Shown here: positions 17,770 through 26,430 of the stretch, piece by piece
Layout: each line of letters begins with the position of its first letter
Position numbering within the stretch: position 1 is the first letter of the stretch
Assembly: GCF_047301505.1 (NCBI RefSeq)
Contig: NZ_CP154840.1
Coordinates: 4,464,001-4,528,000, forward strand
DNA length: 64,000 bases
Origin: Lysinibacillus_B sp031181585
GTDB lineage: Bacteria; Bacillota; Bacilli; Bacillales_A; Planococcaceae
Direction of reading: 5' to 3'
The notes under the pieces: model-generated
Databases searched by the model: none
What the model saw: only the letters and a program-made list of their open reading frames with translations
What the model was told of the DNA's origin: nothing
Position numbers and translations under genes: made by a program

Positions 17770-18798
17770 TTAAATACCTAACTGTTTGAAATAATCTTCC
17801 ATATTCTCTTTTGTCACAATATAAAGTAGATCAGAAGGCTCGCGTCTTTGAAGCTCTTCTGCCACAAGGTCGCCAATTGGCGGGTAGAAGTGATACAAAT
17901 CAAAGAAATTTGCATGGCTGCGTGTCACATCATTATAAGCATGGAATGAATAAGCAGCCCCGAAAATATCAACAATGTCACTAATATACTGCTTATAAAT
18001 AGGCTGAATTTGCGGGTGTTCAAGCGTCATTTGCAGGCGCTCTGCCGGCATTAAATCGGTGAATACGATAAAGTTGGCATCCGGAAATGCTGCCTTGATC
18101 TCTTCAAGATAGCCCCGATAGTTGGGGTCATATACCCATTCAGGACCGTTTGCTGTCCGGTCTGCCATTTGATTCTTGAAAAACTCGATTCGTTCATTAA
18201 TATCTTTCCCCGGATAGGAGGTAGACACTTCCAAATCCCGATTGTATGTTCGAGGGCCTTCCGAGTAGTTTGCTTTCGAAATCTCATAGTTATCCTTTGC
18301 TTGATCATGTGTCTCTTTTGAGAACAGACTTGTAATCGGATAAAAAGGACGTTCCGATTGACTGAAGAACGACTCAGCATCGCTAAAGGCAGGACCATAA
18401 AATAAATCATGTGAACGAACTGTCAATTCCATATAAATCGTGCCGAATGGCTTTTTATTTTTACTTTGAGCATATTGCATATAATCCAGATATTCCGTAA
18501 TATGCAGACTACTTAAACCATAGTGGAATACCTTTTCTTCAAAGTTGGAAGCATTGATATAAGTTGTTCGGCTTGTTCCAATCATGAGACTGTCGAAATT
18601 CATATCGTGTGCGTTGATCCAGTTTGTTTTTTGAATACGCTCATTGAACCCAATCTGATAGTCGTTATATTCATTGCTATGATCAAAGTTCCATAATGGG
18701 TCAATGTAATAGTTGTAAGCCATTACACCCCCGACCGGGATTCCAAGAACGATCAGGCTGACGAATACAAGTTTAATCAGCCAAATATGCGGTTTCAT
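17770..18798 (-). CDS. Membrane-anchored SGNH-like protein paired with MBOAT
   Basis: The 342-residue protein has one N-terminal membrane anchor (about residues 7-30), then an outer domain. LMIGTSRTT (Ser near residue 76) fits an SGNH block I nucleophile, and DLYHFYPPIG near the C terminus fits a block V DxxH. Such proteins (DltD, AlgX/AlgJ and relatives) pass acyl groups from an MBOAT partner to a cell-surface polymer. AGGAGGGA precedes ATG 18798. An in-frame TTG one codon earlier is less likely. It lies 11 bp after the MBOAT gene on the same strand. Substrate unknown; the catalytic assignment is by motif only. Confidence 0.72.
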   Translation of the reverse strand: MKPHIWLIKLVFVSLIVLGIPVGGVMAYNYYIDPLWNFDHSNEYNDYQIGFNERIQKTNWINAHDMNFDSLMIGTSRTTYINASNFEEKVFHYGLSSLHITEYLDYMQYAQSKNKKPFGTIYMELTVRSHDLFYGPAFSDAESFFSQSERPFYPITSLFSKETHDQAKDNYEISKANYSEGPRTYNRDLEVSTSYPGKDINERIEFFKNQMADRTANGPEWVYDPNYRGYLEEIKAAFPDANFIVFTDLMPAERLQMTLEHPQIQPIYKQYISDIVDIFGAAYSFHAYNDVTRSHANFFDLYHFYPPIGDLVAEELQRREPSDLLYIVTKENMEDYFKQLGI

Positions 18799-18809
18799 CA
18801 AAATCCCTC

Positions 18810-20267
18810 CTAGAAATTAAAGTAAATAAAGACGCTGCTTTTCTTTACATAGAATATTGTTGCCAGCAAAATAACTGCTAAAAACTGCATGTACCAAATA
18901 TGGAGCCAGTTAAATTGGAAACGCTCCAGCAGCTGAATTGAGTTTTTTGCAAAGAAGCAGATTACTAGTGTAATCAATAAGCTGCCGATTAAAATAAACG
19001 GTGTATTCAGTGTATAACCGAATACCTCAATTGCTGCTGCATCCGCAAAAATAGCTGAAGGAGTAGAAATGAACGCCTTCAAGCTTGTTAAATCCGGTGA
19101 GAACAAAGTGCCGAATAGATGATGGGCTTGTTCCACACTAGATGAACGGAAGTATACCCGTGCCAAAATAATGAACAAGAATGTCATGAACCATGCCAGC
19201 AGGTAAGGAAGCTGAATACGGCCATATTTAATGAACAGCCGTACAATAACAGATGCTGCGCCGTGCAGCATTCCCCAAATGATAAATGTCCATCCAGCTC
19301 CATGCCAGAAACCGCTAATAAAGAATACGATGAGGATATTGAGCATGGTAATCCATTCCCCTTTACGGCTGCCGCCTAGAGGGAAGTAGACGTATCTTGT
19401 TAAAAAGCGGTTTAATGTCATATGCCAGCGTCTCCAGAAATCTGGAATATTCCGTGCCTTGTAAGGCGAGTTAAAGTTGATTGGTATATGTATATTGAAC
19501 ATAAGCGCCAATCCGATAGCCATATCACAGTAGCCGCTGAAATCAAAGTAAAGCTGTACTGTATACGCGATGATAACAAACCAGGCTTCTGTAAATGTTA
19601 GGCTTTCATAGTTATTAAATCCATCCGTTACCCACAGAGCAAACGTATCAGCGATGACAATTTTCTTAACAAGGCCGATTAAAAAAATGAAGGAACCTTT
19701 TGATACGTTCTCCAAGTTGATACGCTTGTTCGCTGGATTTTCATAATCCTGCATTACATCTTTATGATTGACAATTGGTCCGGCAATCAACTGAGGGAAG
19801 AATGAAATAAATATCATATATGAAGATAATTTAGAATGCGTAATTTCCCCGCGGTAAATATCCACCAAATAAGCAATCTGCTGAAATGTGATGAAGCTAA
19901 TACCGAGCGGCAGAGCCAGATAGAGTAAATCTAGGTTCTGATCGAATATCCAATTATAGTTTTCTATAAAGAAATCCGCATATTTAAAATAACCTAATAA
20001 TACAACATTAAAAATAATCCCGGCTGCTAAAATTGTCCGTCTATAAGAACGGGCCTTTATCAGCACAAACCCAAGTCCAAAATTCACTGCCAGTGAAAAT
20101 GAAATTAAATAAAGAAACTTGATTTCAAAGTAGCTATAGAAATACAGGGAAGCTGCTACTAAAAATAAAGTAGAAATGTCTTTGTTTTTCAATTTACCTA
20201 ATAGAAAATAGATACAAAATACAACCGGTAAAAATACAAAAGCAAAGACAAAAGAGTTAAAAAGCAA
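18810..20267 (-). CDS. MBOAT-family O-acyltransferase (DltB/AlgI-like)
   Basis: A 485-residue polytopic membrane protein with about ten or more hydrophobic segments. The MBOAT core includes RPFDFSGYCDMAIG-like YFDFSGYCDMAIGLA, the N-P-D-F-W-R-R-W-H segment and the catalytic histidine near residue 322 in SGFWHGAGWTF. MBOATs bring an acyl group across the membrane. No dltA or dltC is adjacent, so acetylation of an exopolymer (as with AlgI or PatA types) is more likely than D-alanylation. The start is TTG 20267 after AGGAGAGG; no upstream ATG fits. Confidence 0.88.
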   Translation of the reverse strand: MLFNSFVFAFVFLPVVFCIYFLLGKLKNKDISTLFLVAASLYFYSYFEIKFLYLISFSLAVNFGLGFVLIKARSYRRTILAAGIIFNVVLLGYFKYADFFIENYNWIFDQNLDLLYLALPLGISFITFQQIAYLVDIYRGEITHSKLSSYMIFISFFPQLIAGPIVNHKDVMQDYENPANKRINLENVSKGSFIFLIGLVKKIVIADTFALWVTDGFNNYESLTFTEAWFVIIAYTVQLYFDFSGYCDMAIGLALMFNIHIPINFNSPYKARNIPDFWRRWHMTLNRFLTRYVYFPLGGSRKGEWITMLNILIVFFISGFWHGAGWTFIIWGMLHGAASVIVRLFIKYGRIQLPYLLAWFMTFLFIILARVYFRSSSVEQAHHLFGTLFSPDLTSLKAFISTPSAIFADAAAIEVFGYTLNTPFILIGSLLITLVICFFAKNSIQLLERFQFNWLHIWYMQFLAVILLATIFYVKKSSVFIYFNF

Positions 20268-20326
20268 GAAAACCTCTCCTATCTTTTACGGTAGAAATGT
20301 AGAACGTTCTTATTATAACACTTAGT

Positions 20327-20361
20327 AAAAAAAAAACTATGAGCCGCTTTGTGCTCATAGT
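20327..20361 (-). terminator. Terminator of the small membrane protein gene
   Basis: ACTATGAGC/GCTCATAGT hairpin (20337-20361). The adjoining ten-A run gives T residues on the minus strand. Confidence 0.85.
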
Positions 20362-20368
20362 TGAATGA

Positions 20369-20746
20369 TTATTTTAATACAAGTGCAGCAATGATAAATG
20401 GTACTACAATAAAGAGCATGACCCCGAAACTCCATAAAACCTGCTTTGCCGGGGACAGGTTTTTTGGCTTGATACTAATAGACTCATACAGCTCATTGAT
20501 AGCCCGCTGCTCCTTCTCATATAGCATTGCTTGAAAAGCCGGGTAGTCTTCGATGAAAGACGCCGGATTTTGATAATGAAAGCGTAATGCTCGAATGTCA
20601 TCAGTAATATCCTTCTCTCCTTGGAGATAAATAATAATAGGAGACAGGCCTCCTGTGGACTTGGCTACTACATCTACATCAAATGTCGCCATTCTATAGA
20701 TTATTTCACCTTTTTCATTTGTTTCCTGGCGAATTAAATTGTTCAT
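20369..20746 (-). CDS. Small C-terminally anchored membrane protein, unknown
   Basis: A 125-residue protein I do not recognise. About 100 soluble residues are followed by one hydrophobic helix at the very C terminus (about 103-123, ending VLK), so it looks tail-anchored with the N-terminal domain in the cytosol. It starts at ATG 20746 after AAAGGGGGG and ends at its own terminator, thus a single-gene unit. The start, the stop and the terminator fit a real gene, but function is unknown. Confidence 0.72.
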   Translation of the reverse strand: MNNLIRQETNEKGEIIYRMATFDVDVVAKSTGGLSPIIIYLQGEKDITDDIRALRFHYQNPASFIEDYPAFQAMLYEKEQRAINELYESISIKPKNLSPAKQVLWSFGVMLFIVVPFIIAALVLK

Positions 20747-20911
20747 CTAATCGACCCCCCTTTCTTCAACTATTCACAAAAATTCTTCTTTTATAACAGA
20801 AAATGAGGCATTACATAAAAAACATTGTGATTGAAAGGGAAAGTATTTATTATTTTAATAATTGCAAATATTTTTATATTTGTAAAAAAGAATTTTCTAG
20901 GGGATGAGGAA

Positions 20912-21535
20912 ATGACAATTATAACGATTGAAGAGCGTTTCTTGGCATTACCGACAACAGCAGTTTCAGATGCTACAGGGGGCCATACAAATGTTGCGGC
21001 GGATATTAAACCAATTGCTGATCATTTTAAAATTGCCGGTCGAGCTTTAACGGTACGGCTTCCAGACGGAGAAAATGGTGCAGTTTTAGAAGCAATCAGC
21101 AAGGCAAATAAAGGGGATATTTTAGTTATTGATGCAAAAGGTAATACGAATCGGGCTGTGGCCGGAGACTTTGTTATGCAATTGGCCCAAGGTGTAGGCG
21201 TGCAAGGATTTGTTGTAGATGGTGTTATTCGTGATTTAGCAGCAGCGCGTACGATTGATTTTCCCGTCTTTTCTCTTGGAACGACGGTAGCAGCAGGTAA
21301 TAAAAATGGGGGAGGAGCTGTAGGTGTCCCAGTGTCAGTAGGCGGGGTTGTCGTCCAGACAGGAGATATCATTGTAGGAGATCTTGATGGCGTGATTGTT
21401 GTACCAGCGGCAGATGCAGAAAGAATTGCGGAAGGTGCAGAAGCAAAGGTTGCAAAAGATGAGGTCCGTGAACAGGAAGCATTAGCAAATGGGGAAGAGT
21501 CTATCCGTGTTTATCTAAAAAAGGTTGTAAAATAA
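20912..21535 (+). CDS. RraA-like / HMG aldolase-family protein
   Basis: 207 residues with the RraA/menG fold signature: TTAVSDATGG near the start, then GDILVIDAKGN, the ring-shaped core segment GVQGFVVDGVIRDLAAARTI, and GDIIVGDLDGVIVVP. Members either inhibit RNase E or act as 4-hydroxy-4-methyl-2-oxoglutarate/oxaloacetate aldolases and decarboxylases. In Firmicutes, which usually lack RNase E, the enzyme role is more likely. I chose ATG 20912 (MTIITIEERF). An in-frame upstream start at 20831 would add a hydrophobic 27-residue leader not usual for the family. Confidence 0.85.
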   Translation: MTIITIEERFLALPTTAVSDATGGHTNVAADIKPIADHFKIAGRALTVRLPDGENGAVLEAISKANKGDILVIDAKGNTNRAVAGDFVMQLAQGVGVQGFVVDGVIRDLAAARTIDFPVFSLGTTVAAGNKNGGGAVGVPVSVGGVVVQTGDIIVGDLDGVIVVPAADAERIAEGAEAKVAKDEVREQEALANGEESIRVYLKKVVK

Positions 21536-21541
21536 CAGAGA

Positions 21542-21577
21542 AGTCTTGTGGATGGTTGATCCGCAGGGCTTTTTTTA
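21542..21577 (+). terminator. Terminator after the RraA-like gene
   Basis: AGTCTTGTGGAT pairs with ATCCGCAGGGCT using wobble pairs; TTTTTTT follows. Confidence 0.82.
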
Positions 21578-21753
21578 AAAGGTTGAGAATGATTAGTTAG
21601 AAAATAGTTAAGTATTTATTGGACTGTTAGAGAATTCGGCAGCAGTTTCTTCATGTGTAACTATGAAATGAGTTTTCCTCCTGCTTGCTATCTCAGAACA
21701 CATGCGAAATTGCTTCCTTAATAAGAATAATATGTAGATATTTCAGAATATAT

Positions 21754-21782
21754 TTGCATAAGTGAGAAAGTGTTTTTATAAT
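21754..21782 (+). promoter_or_regulatory. SigA promoter of the acyl-CoA dehydrogenase operon
   Basis: TTGCAT (21754-21759), 17-base spacer, TATAAT (21777-21782). The predicted start site near 21789 is just ahead of the palindromic operator at 21798. The rest of the 21578-21753 gap shows nothing recognisable. Confidence 0.7.
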
Positions 21783-21797
21783 TACAGATAAATCAAT

Positions 21798-21825
21798 ATT
21801 ACATACCAACTGGTTAGTATGTAAT
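21798..21825. promoter_or_regulatory. TetR-type operator 1
   Basis: A 28-bp palindrome with perfect outer 9-base arms ATTACATAC/GTATGTAAT and 24 of 28 symmetric positions. Its core ATACCAACTGGTTAGTAT recurs with two changes at 24493-24510. It lies directly downstream of the promoter, where a bound repressor would block transcription. Confidence 0.72.
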
Positions 21826-21842
21826 AGAAAGGGGAGAAGGGA

Positions 21843-23078
21843 ATGAATTTTTCATATTCGGAAAAAGTGTTGAGCTTACAAAAAAAGCTGACCCAATTTA
21901 TGGAGGATTATATTTACCCAAATGAACAGCTGTATGAAGAGTATGTAAACCAACAGAATAATCGTTGGGAAACGGTACCGCCGATCATTGAAGAGTTAAA
22001 GGAAAAAGCAAAGGCACAGGGGTTATGGAATTTATTTTTGCCGGAAAGTGAGTACGGGGCAGGTTTGACGAACCTTGAATATGCTCCGCTTTGTGAAATT
22101 ATGGGACGATCCCATATTGCCCCGGAGGTATTCAATTGTGCTGCTCCAGATACAGGTAATATGGAAGTGCTTGTCCGGTATGGTACGAAGGAACAAAAAG
22201 AAAAATGGCTGAACCCGCTTTTAAATGGAGAAATCCGGTCCTGTTTTTCAATGACAGAGCCTGAGGTAGCTTCGAGTGACGCAACGAATATTGAGGCAAG
22301 CATTATTCGTGATGGCGATGAATATGTCATTAATGGACGGAAGTGGTGGTCATCAGGTGCGGGAGACCCTCGCTGCAAAATTTCCATCGTTATGGGTAAG
22401 ACAAATCGAGATGCACCAAAGCATGAGCAGCAATCAATGATTTTAATACCAATGGACACACCGGGATTGAAGGTCGAGCGGCATGTGCCGGTATTCGGCT
22501 ATGACCATGCGCCTCATGGTCATATGGAAATTACGTATACAGATGTACGGGTGCCGGTCTCTAATATTTTATGGGGGGAAGGAAAAGGCTTTGCGATTGC
22601 CCAGGGGCGCCTAGGACCTGGACGCATTCATCATTGTATGCGTTTGATTGGTTCAGCGGAGCGCGCTGTTGATGAAATGTGCAGACGGGTACAACAGCGG
22701 GAAGCGTTTGGAAAAAAACTATCGCAGCAAGGTGTTATTCAGGACTGGATTGCACAGTCACGTATTGAAATTGAACAGGCACGCCTTCTAACATTAAAAG
22801 CTGCTTATATGATGGATACTGTGGGCAACAAAGAGGCAAAGCAGGAGATTGCCATGATTAAAGCAGTTGCACCGCAAATGGCACTAAACGTACTGGACAG
22901 GGCTATTCAAGCATTTGGAGGAGCAGGCGTGAGCGATGATACACCTCTTGCCTTCATGTGGGCGCAGGCGCGGACTCTTCGGATTGCTGATGGTCCGGAC
23001 GAGGTACACCGGGCACAAATTGCCAAATTGGAATTGAAAAAATATAGTGAAGGGGTGTTGGTACATGGGCATTCTTGA
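21843..23078 (+). CDS. Acyl-CoA dehydrogenase (ACAD10/11- or LvaC-like class)
   Basis: FAD-dependent dehydrogenase of 411 residues with the N-terminal helical domain and middle beta domain. The segment CFSMTEPEVASSDATNIE and the C-terminal helices QAFGGAGVSDDTPLAFMWAQ are typical. The C-terminal block with ADGPDEVHR is characteristic of the branch that includes ACAD10/11 and LvaC. It is the first gene after the TetR-type operator and overlaps the next gene by 14 bp. The APH-like kinase further down supports the ACAD10/11-type role; the actual substrate is not known. Confidence 0.88.
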   Translation: MNFSYSEKVLSLQKKLTQFMEDYIYPNEQLYEEYVNQQNNRWETVPPIIEELKEKAKAQGLWNLFLPESEYGAGLTNLEYAPLCEIMGRSHIAPEVFNCAAPDTGNMEVLVRYGTKEQKEKWLNPLLNGEIRSCFSMTEPEVASSDATNIEASIIRDGDEYVINGRKWWSSGAGDPRCKISIVMGKTNRDAPKHEQQSMILIPMDTPGLKVERHVPVFGYDHAPHGHMEITYTDVRVPVSNILWGEGKGFAIAQGRLGPGRIHHCMRLIGSAERAVDEMCRRVQQREAFGKKLSQQGVIQDWIAQSRIEIEQARLLTLKAAYMMDTVGNKEAKQEIAMIKAVAPQMALNVLDRAIQAFGGAGVSDDTPLAFMWAQARTLRIADGPDEVHRAQIAKLELKKYSEGVLVHGHS

Positions 23079-23841
23079 TTTATTCAAATTAACAGGGAAA
23101 ACGGCAATTATTACAGGTGGAGGCAGAGGACTCGGTGCCCAAATCGCGGCAGGCTTTGCCGAAGCGGGAATTGCTAATCTTGTTCTCTGTTCCCGTAATA
23201 TAGAAGCGTGTAAGGCAGTTGGATTAGAACTAGAAAAAACATTCGGCGTCAAGACGCTTGCCTTTGCCTGTGATGTGACAAATGCGGAAGAGGTAAAACA
23301 TGTAGTGGAAAAGACGGTAGAGGAATTCGGTACGATAGATATATTAGTAAATAACAGCGGCGCTTCATGGGGAGCCCCTGTAGAGCAAATGCCGAAAGAA
23401 GCCTGGGACAAGGTGATGAATATTAATGTCACAGGAACATTTTTGATGAGTCAGGAAGTCGGCAAGGTAATGATAGAGAAGAAAGCAGGAAAGATTATCA
23501 ATATATCATCAATTGCAGGCTTTGGTGGTACGCCAGAGTTTATGCAGACAATTGGCTACAATACAAGCAAGGGTGCTGTAATGACATTTACAAAAGACCT
23601 TGCTGTAAAATGGGGCCGTCATAATATCAATGTTAATGCGATTGCACCGGGCTTTTTCCCCACGAAGATGTCAAATCAGCTGATCGAGCTTGGAAGGGAA
23701 AACATTATGGCAGCGACTCCGCTAAAGCGACTCGGTAATGAGGAAGATTTAAAAGGGGCTGCAGTATTTCTTGCATCTCAAGCTTCCGATTATGTATCAG
23801 GTGATATTTTGACAGTAGATGGCGGGGCAAGTGCTTTATAG
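23065..23841 (+). CDS. Short-chain dehydrogenase/reductase
   Basis: 258 residues with the SDR Rossmann motif TGGGRGLG, the NNSG element (LVNNSGASWG), the catalytic Ser-Tyr-Lys set (ISSIAG..., YNTSK) and a C-terminal GGASAL end. Likely a 3-hydroxyacyl or 3-ketoacyl-type oxidoreductase acting after the dehydrogenase. I chose ATG 23065 with AGGGG at 23051. The in-frame GTG 23047 would put six odd residues first. The start lies within the dehydrogenase gene, so the two are coupled. Substrate inferred only from context. Confidence 0.9.
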   Translation: MGILDLFKLTGKTAIITGGGRGLGAQIAAGFAEAGIANLVLCSRNIEACKAVGLELEKTFGVKTLAFACDVTNAEEVKHVVEKTVEEFGTIDILVNNSGASWGAPVEQMPKEAWDKVMNINVTGTFLMSQEVGKVMIEKKAGKIINISSIAGFGGTPEFMQTIGYNTSKGAVMTFTKDLAVKWGRHNINVNAIAPGFFPTKMSNQLIELGRENIMAATPLKRLGNEEDLKGAAVFLASQASDYVSGDILTVDGGASAL

Positions 23842-23927
23842 TTTAGAAATTCCTATATGGCGGTGTTCAAATAGAATCGCTTTTGCCATACTAATAAAGA
23901 AAAAGTTTTATCATCCAGGAGGCAAAC

Positions 23928-24503
23928 ATGAAACAAAAAATCATACAGGAAAGCATTCTATTATTTGAACGAAAAGGTTTTGGCAGTACTTCTATCCAGG
24001 ATATTGTAGATGCATTGAATGTCACAAAAGGCACGTTCTATTACTACTTTTCGAGTAAGGAACAGCTGCTGATGGATATTCACTCAGACTATATCGAGGA
24101 TCTGTTGAAAAGACAAGCCGCTATTATAGAGAAGCCCGGAACATTTCGTGAAAAGCTGCATGACATTGTCTATTTATTAATTGCTGATATCGAAGCACAA
24201 GGGCCTTCCGGCAGGGTATTTTTCCGGGAAATGCGGCACTTGGGAGAAGACCACGCCGAAGAGGTCCGGCAAAAACGGGATACATTTCGCAGAAATCTTG
24301 AGCATATTTTGTCACAAGGAATAGAACAAGGGGAGTTTCGAAAAGGCCTGCAAGTGGAGATGCTGTCATTTGCTATTCTCGGTATGACAAACTGGAGTTA
24401 TCAATGGTATCAGCCAGATGGGAAAATTCAACCGAAAGAATTAACAAATATTTATGTGGACATGGTATTAAACGGTATTTCAATTATATCTGATACCAAC
24501 TAG
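23928..24503 (+). CDS. TetR-family transcriptional repressor
   Basis: The N-terminal helix-turn-helix covers about residues 5-50 (FGSTSIQDIVDALNVTKGTF then YYYFSSKEQLL), with a ligand domain to residue 191. CAGGAGGC precedes the ATG. It is inside the catabolic cluster. Two near-identical palindromes, in front of the dehydrogenase operon and overlapping its own 3' end upstream of the kinase gene, are the likely binding sites. An acyl-CoA inducer is expected from comparable Bacillus regulators, which is inference. Confidence 0.92.
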   Translation: MKQKIIQESILLFERKGFGSTSIQDIVDALNVTKGTFYYYFSSKEQLLMDIHSDYIEDLLKRQAAIIEKPGTFREKLHDIVYLLIADIEAQGPSGRVFFREMRHLGEDHAEEVRQKRDTFRRNLEHILSQGIEQGEFRKGLQVEMLSFAILGMTNWSYQWYQPDGKIQPKELTNIYVDMVLNGISIISDTN

Positions 24504-24510
24504 TCAGTAT
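24493..24510. promoter_or_regulatory. TetR-type operator 2
   Basis: ATACCAACTAGTCAGTAT matches the core of operator 1 at 16 of 18 positions. It spans the tetR stop codon and lies 21 bp before the kinase ATG, so the kinase unit appears to be under the same repressor. Confidence 0.65.
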
Positions 24511-24530
24511 AACAATCCAAGGGGTGAAAT

Positions 24531-25589
24531 ATGATGAAGGACACGATTGCGGTAAGAAAAGGGGAGGAGTTAAACGCTGCTGTTCTAGCGTCTTTTTTGC
24601 GTGAAATGCTGCCGGATCTGCCAAACGCTGAACTTGAAATTGAACAATTTAACTCAGGACACTCCAATTTAACTTATTTACTGAAGTGCGGAGATTTTGA
24701 GGCAGTACTGCGACGTCCTCCATTAGGGCCCATTGCACCAAAAGCGCACGACATGGAGCGTGAGTACAAAATTCTTACTTCTCTACAGCAGTATTTTCCT
24801 GCTATACCAAAGACGTATTTGTTTTCCGATAATGAATCGATTATTGGCAGTCCATTTTTTCTAATGGAGCGAAAAAGAGGGGTTGTCCTTGATACCGAAT
24901 TCCCTTCAGCTATACCATACACAGAAGAAATAGGCCGCCTTATTTCTGAAAAAATGGTTGATACACTCGTTGAACTTCATAGTATTGACTATAAACAAAC
25001 GATCCTTGCCCAAATGAGTAAGCCAAAGGGATTCATGGAACGTCAGGTGGAAGGCTGGATTGAACGATATGAGCGGGCAAAGACAGATGAAATACTTGAA
25101 GTAGAGGAGCTGAAGGCCTGGCTTAGGGAACATATTCCCTCATCAAATGAAGCGACCATTATCCATTATGATTACAAGTTGAATAATACAATGTTTTCAG
25201 AGGATTTTACGGAAGTGACGGGGCTTTTCGACTGGGAAATGACGACAATAGGCGATCCGCTTGCAGATGTCGGTGTGGCTCTTTGTTACTGGATCCAGGC
25301 CGATGATCCGATGCTATTAAAAACCGCTATGGGCAAACCGCCTGTTACAATACTAGAAGGCTTCTATACACGGGAAGAATTTGTGAGAAGGTATGCTGAA
25401 AAAAGCGGACGAGATGTTTCAAATATTCACTTCTATTTGACGTTTGCCTATTTCAAGCTGGCCGTTATTGGGCAGCAAATTTATTACCGATTTCAAAAAG
25501 GACAAACGAATGATCCACGCTTTGCACAGTTTGGTGTGTTAGTCAGCAATCTAATAAAACATGCAATGCTTACGGCAAAAAATAGCTAG
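24531..25589 (+). CDS. APH-like phosphotransferase (ACAD10/11 N-domain / LvaA type)
   Basis: 352 residues with the aminoglycoside-phosphotransferase kinase fold. The catalytic loop is HYDYKLNN (about residues 207-214), and the metal-binding motif appears as FDWEMTTIGDPLADVG. That last block is the hallmark of the ACAD10/11 and LvaA branch, which phosphorylates 4-hydroxyacyl-CoA, rather than antibiotic kinases. Start ATG 24531 or 24534 after AAGGGG. It sits behind its own TetR-type operator and before a decayed acyl-CoA synthetase. Substrate inferred from family and neighbours. Confidence 0.85.
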   Translation: MMKDTIAVRKGEELNAAVLASFLREMLPDLPNAELEIEQFNSGHSNLTYLLKCGDFEAVLRRPPLGPIAPKAHDMEREYKILTSLQQYFPAIPKTYLFSDNESIIGSPFFLMERKRGVVLDTEFPSAIPYTEEIGRLISEKMVDTLVELHSIDYKQTILAQMSKPKGFMERQVEGWIERYERAKTDEILEVEELKAWLREHIPSSNEATIIHYDYKLNNTMFSEDFTEVTGLFDWEMTTIGDPLADVGVALCYWIQADDPMLLKTAMGKPPVTILEGFYTREEFVRRYAEKSGRDVSNIHFYLTFAYFKLAVIGQQIYYRFQKGQTNDPRFAQFGVLVSNLIKHAMLTAKNS

Positions 25590-25670
25590 TCTATCTTAGG
25601 AAATGTAAAAAATATAAGGATAAAAAATGGGGAAGGTTCATTATCAATTTACCCAATACGTGTTTCAACA

Positions 25671-26430
25671 TTGATTGCAGTATCAGAAAGTACACTGTAT
25701 AACATTCTGGAGATGACAGTAAAAAAGTATCCAGACAAGGAAGCAATCTATTATTGGGCAAGTTATATGTATTTAGAGCACAGTATGATAGCTTCCTATA
25801 ACGATTATATTAATAAAAACCATATAATAAGGGAATTACCGCCGGAAGTACAAGCACGGCACAGACTTATAAGACAGATCATGAAGGGAAACCTTGCTAT
25901 AAACAATAGGCTTATGCCATCTATCTATAAAGGGGAGAGCGATGATATTATCGTATTGCCGTATACATCAGGTACGACAAGTTTACCGAAGGGCTGCATC
26001 CATACGAATAAATCGGTTCAGGAAAATACGATCGGTACATTTCATTGGGCGACGCATGCACCGAACGCAGTATCGCTAGCAGCATTGCAGATCTTTCATG
26101 ATGGGAATAATCCAGTAGAAGAAGGAGAAATTGTTCTAATAGGACCACAGCTGTTAAAGGGAAGACAAACGTGAATGTTTCGTCATCATTGAAGAAAAAA
26201 TATTTTCCCGTACAAGTGATAATAGAAAAGTAGATAGTGAAGGGCTGGTTCTTTATTGTAGAGCGGGGAAAGTGCATGATCAATGCTTCAAGCTATAAAG
26301 TATGGCCAACAGAGGTTTTTTATGAACACCCGGCCAACTAGAAGGTTCTTGTAAGTGAGGTTCCAGATTTTTTACGTGGTATTTTACAAAAGAATACAAA
26401 GGGCATGCTAACAGAGTAAGAGATCATTAG
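25671..26430 (+). pseudogene. Decayed acyl-CoA synthetase (AMP-forming)
   Basis: An open stretch at 25671-26174 keeps fragments of an AMP-forming acyl-CoA ligase: an N-terminal ILEMTVKKYPDKEAIYYW-like piece, the adenylation P-loop PYTSGTTSLPKGCIHTNKS, and a GEIVLIGPQLLKG piece. The middle that should link the last two is missing. At 26243-26430, in another frame, comes the C-terminal domain (GWFFIVERGKCMINASSYKV, then VSEVPDFLRG), broken by two stops. Deletions, a frameshift and stops make it a pseudogene. It would have been the activating enzyme of the cluster. The gap to 26620 holds nothing else. Confidence 0.85.

Noticed and set aside
21914..23432. Minus-strand frames of 181 and 182 codons opposite the dehydrogenase and SDR genes
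   Set aside because: Both lie opposite genes with clear family motifs; no ribosome sites or plausible protein features.
25671..26174. Intact 167-residue protein at the synthetase remnant
   Set aside because: It joins pieces that are far apart in real synthetases, and the C-terminal domain continues out of frame downstream.
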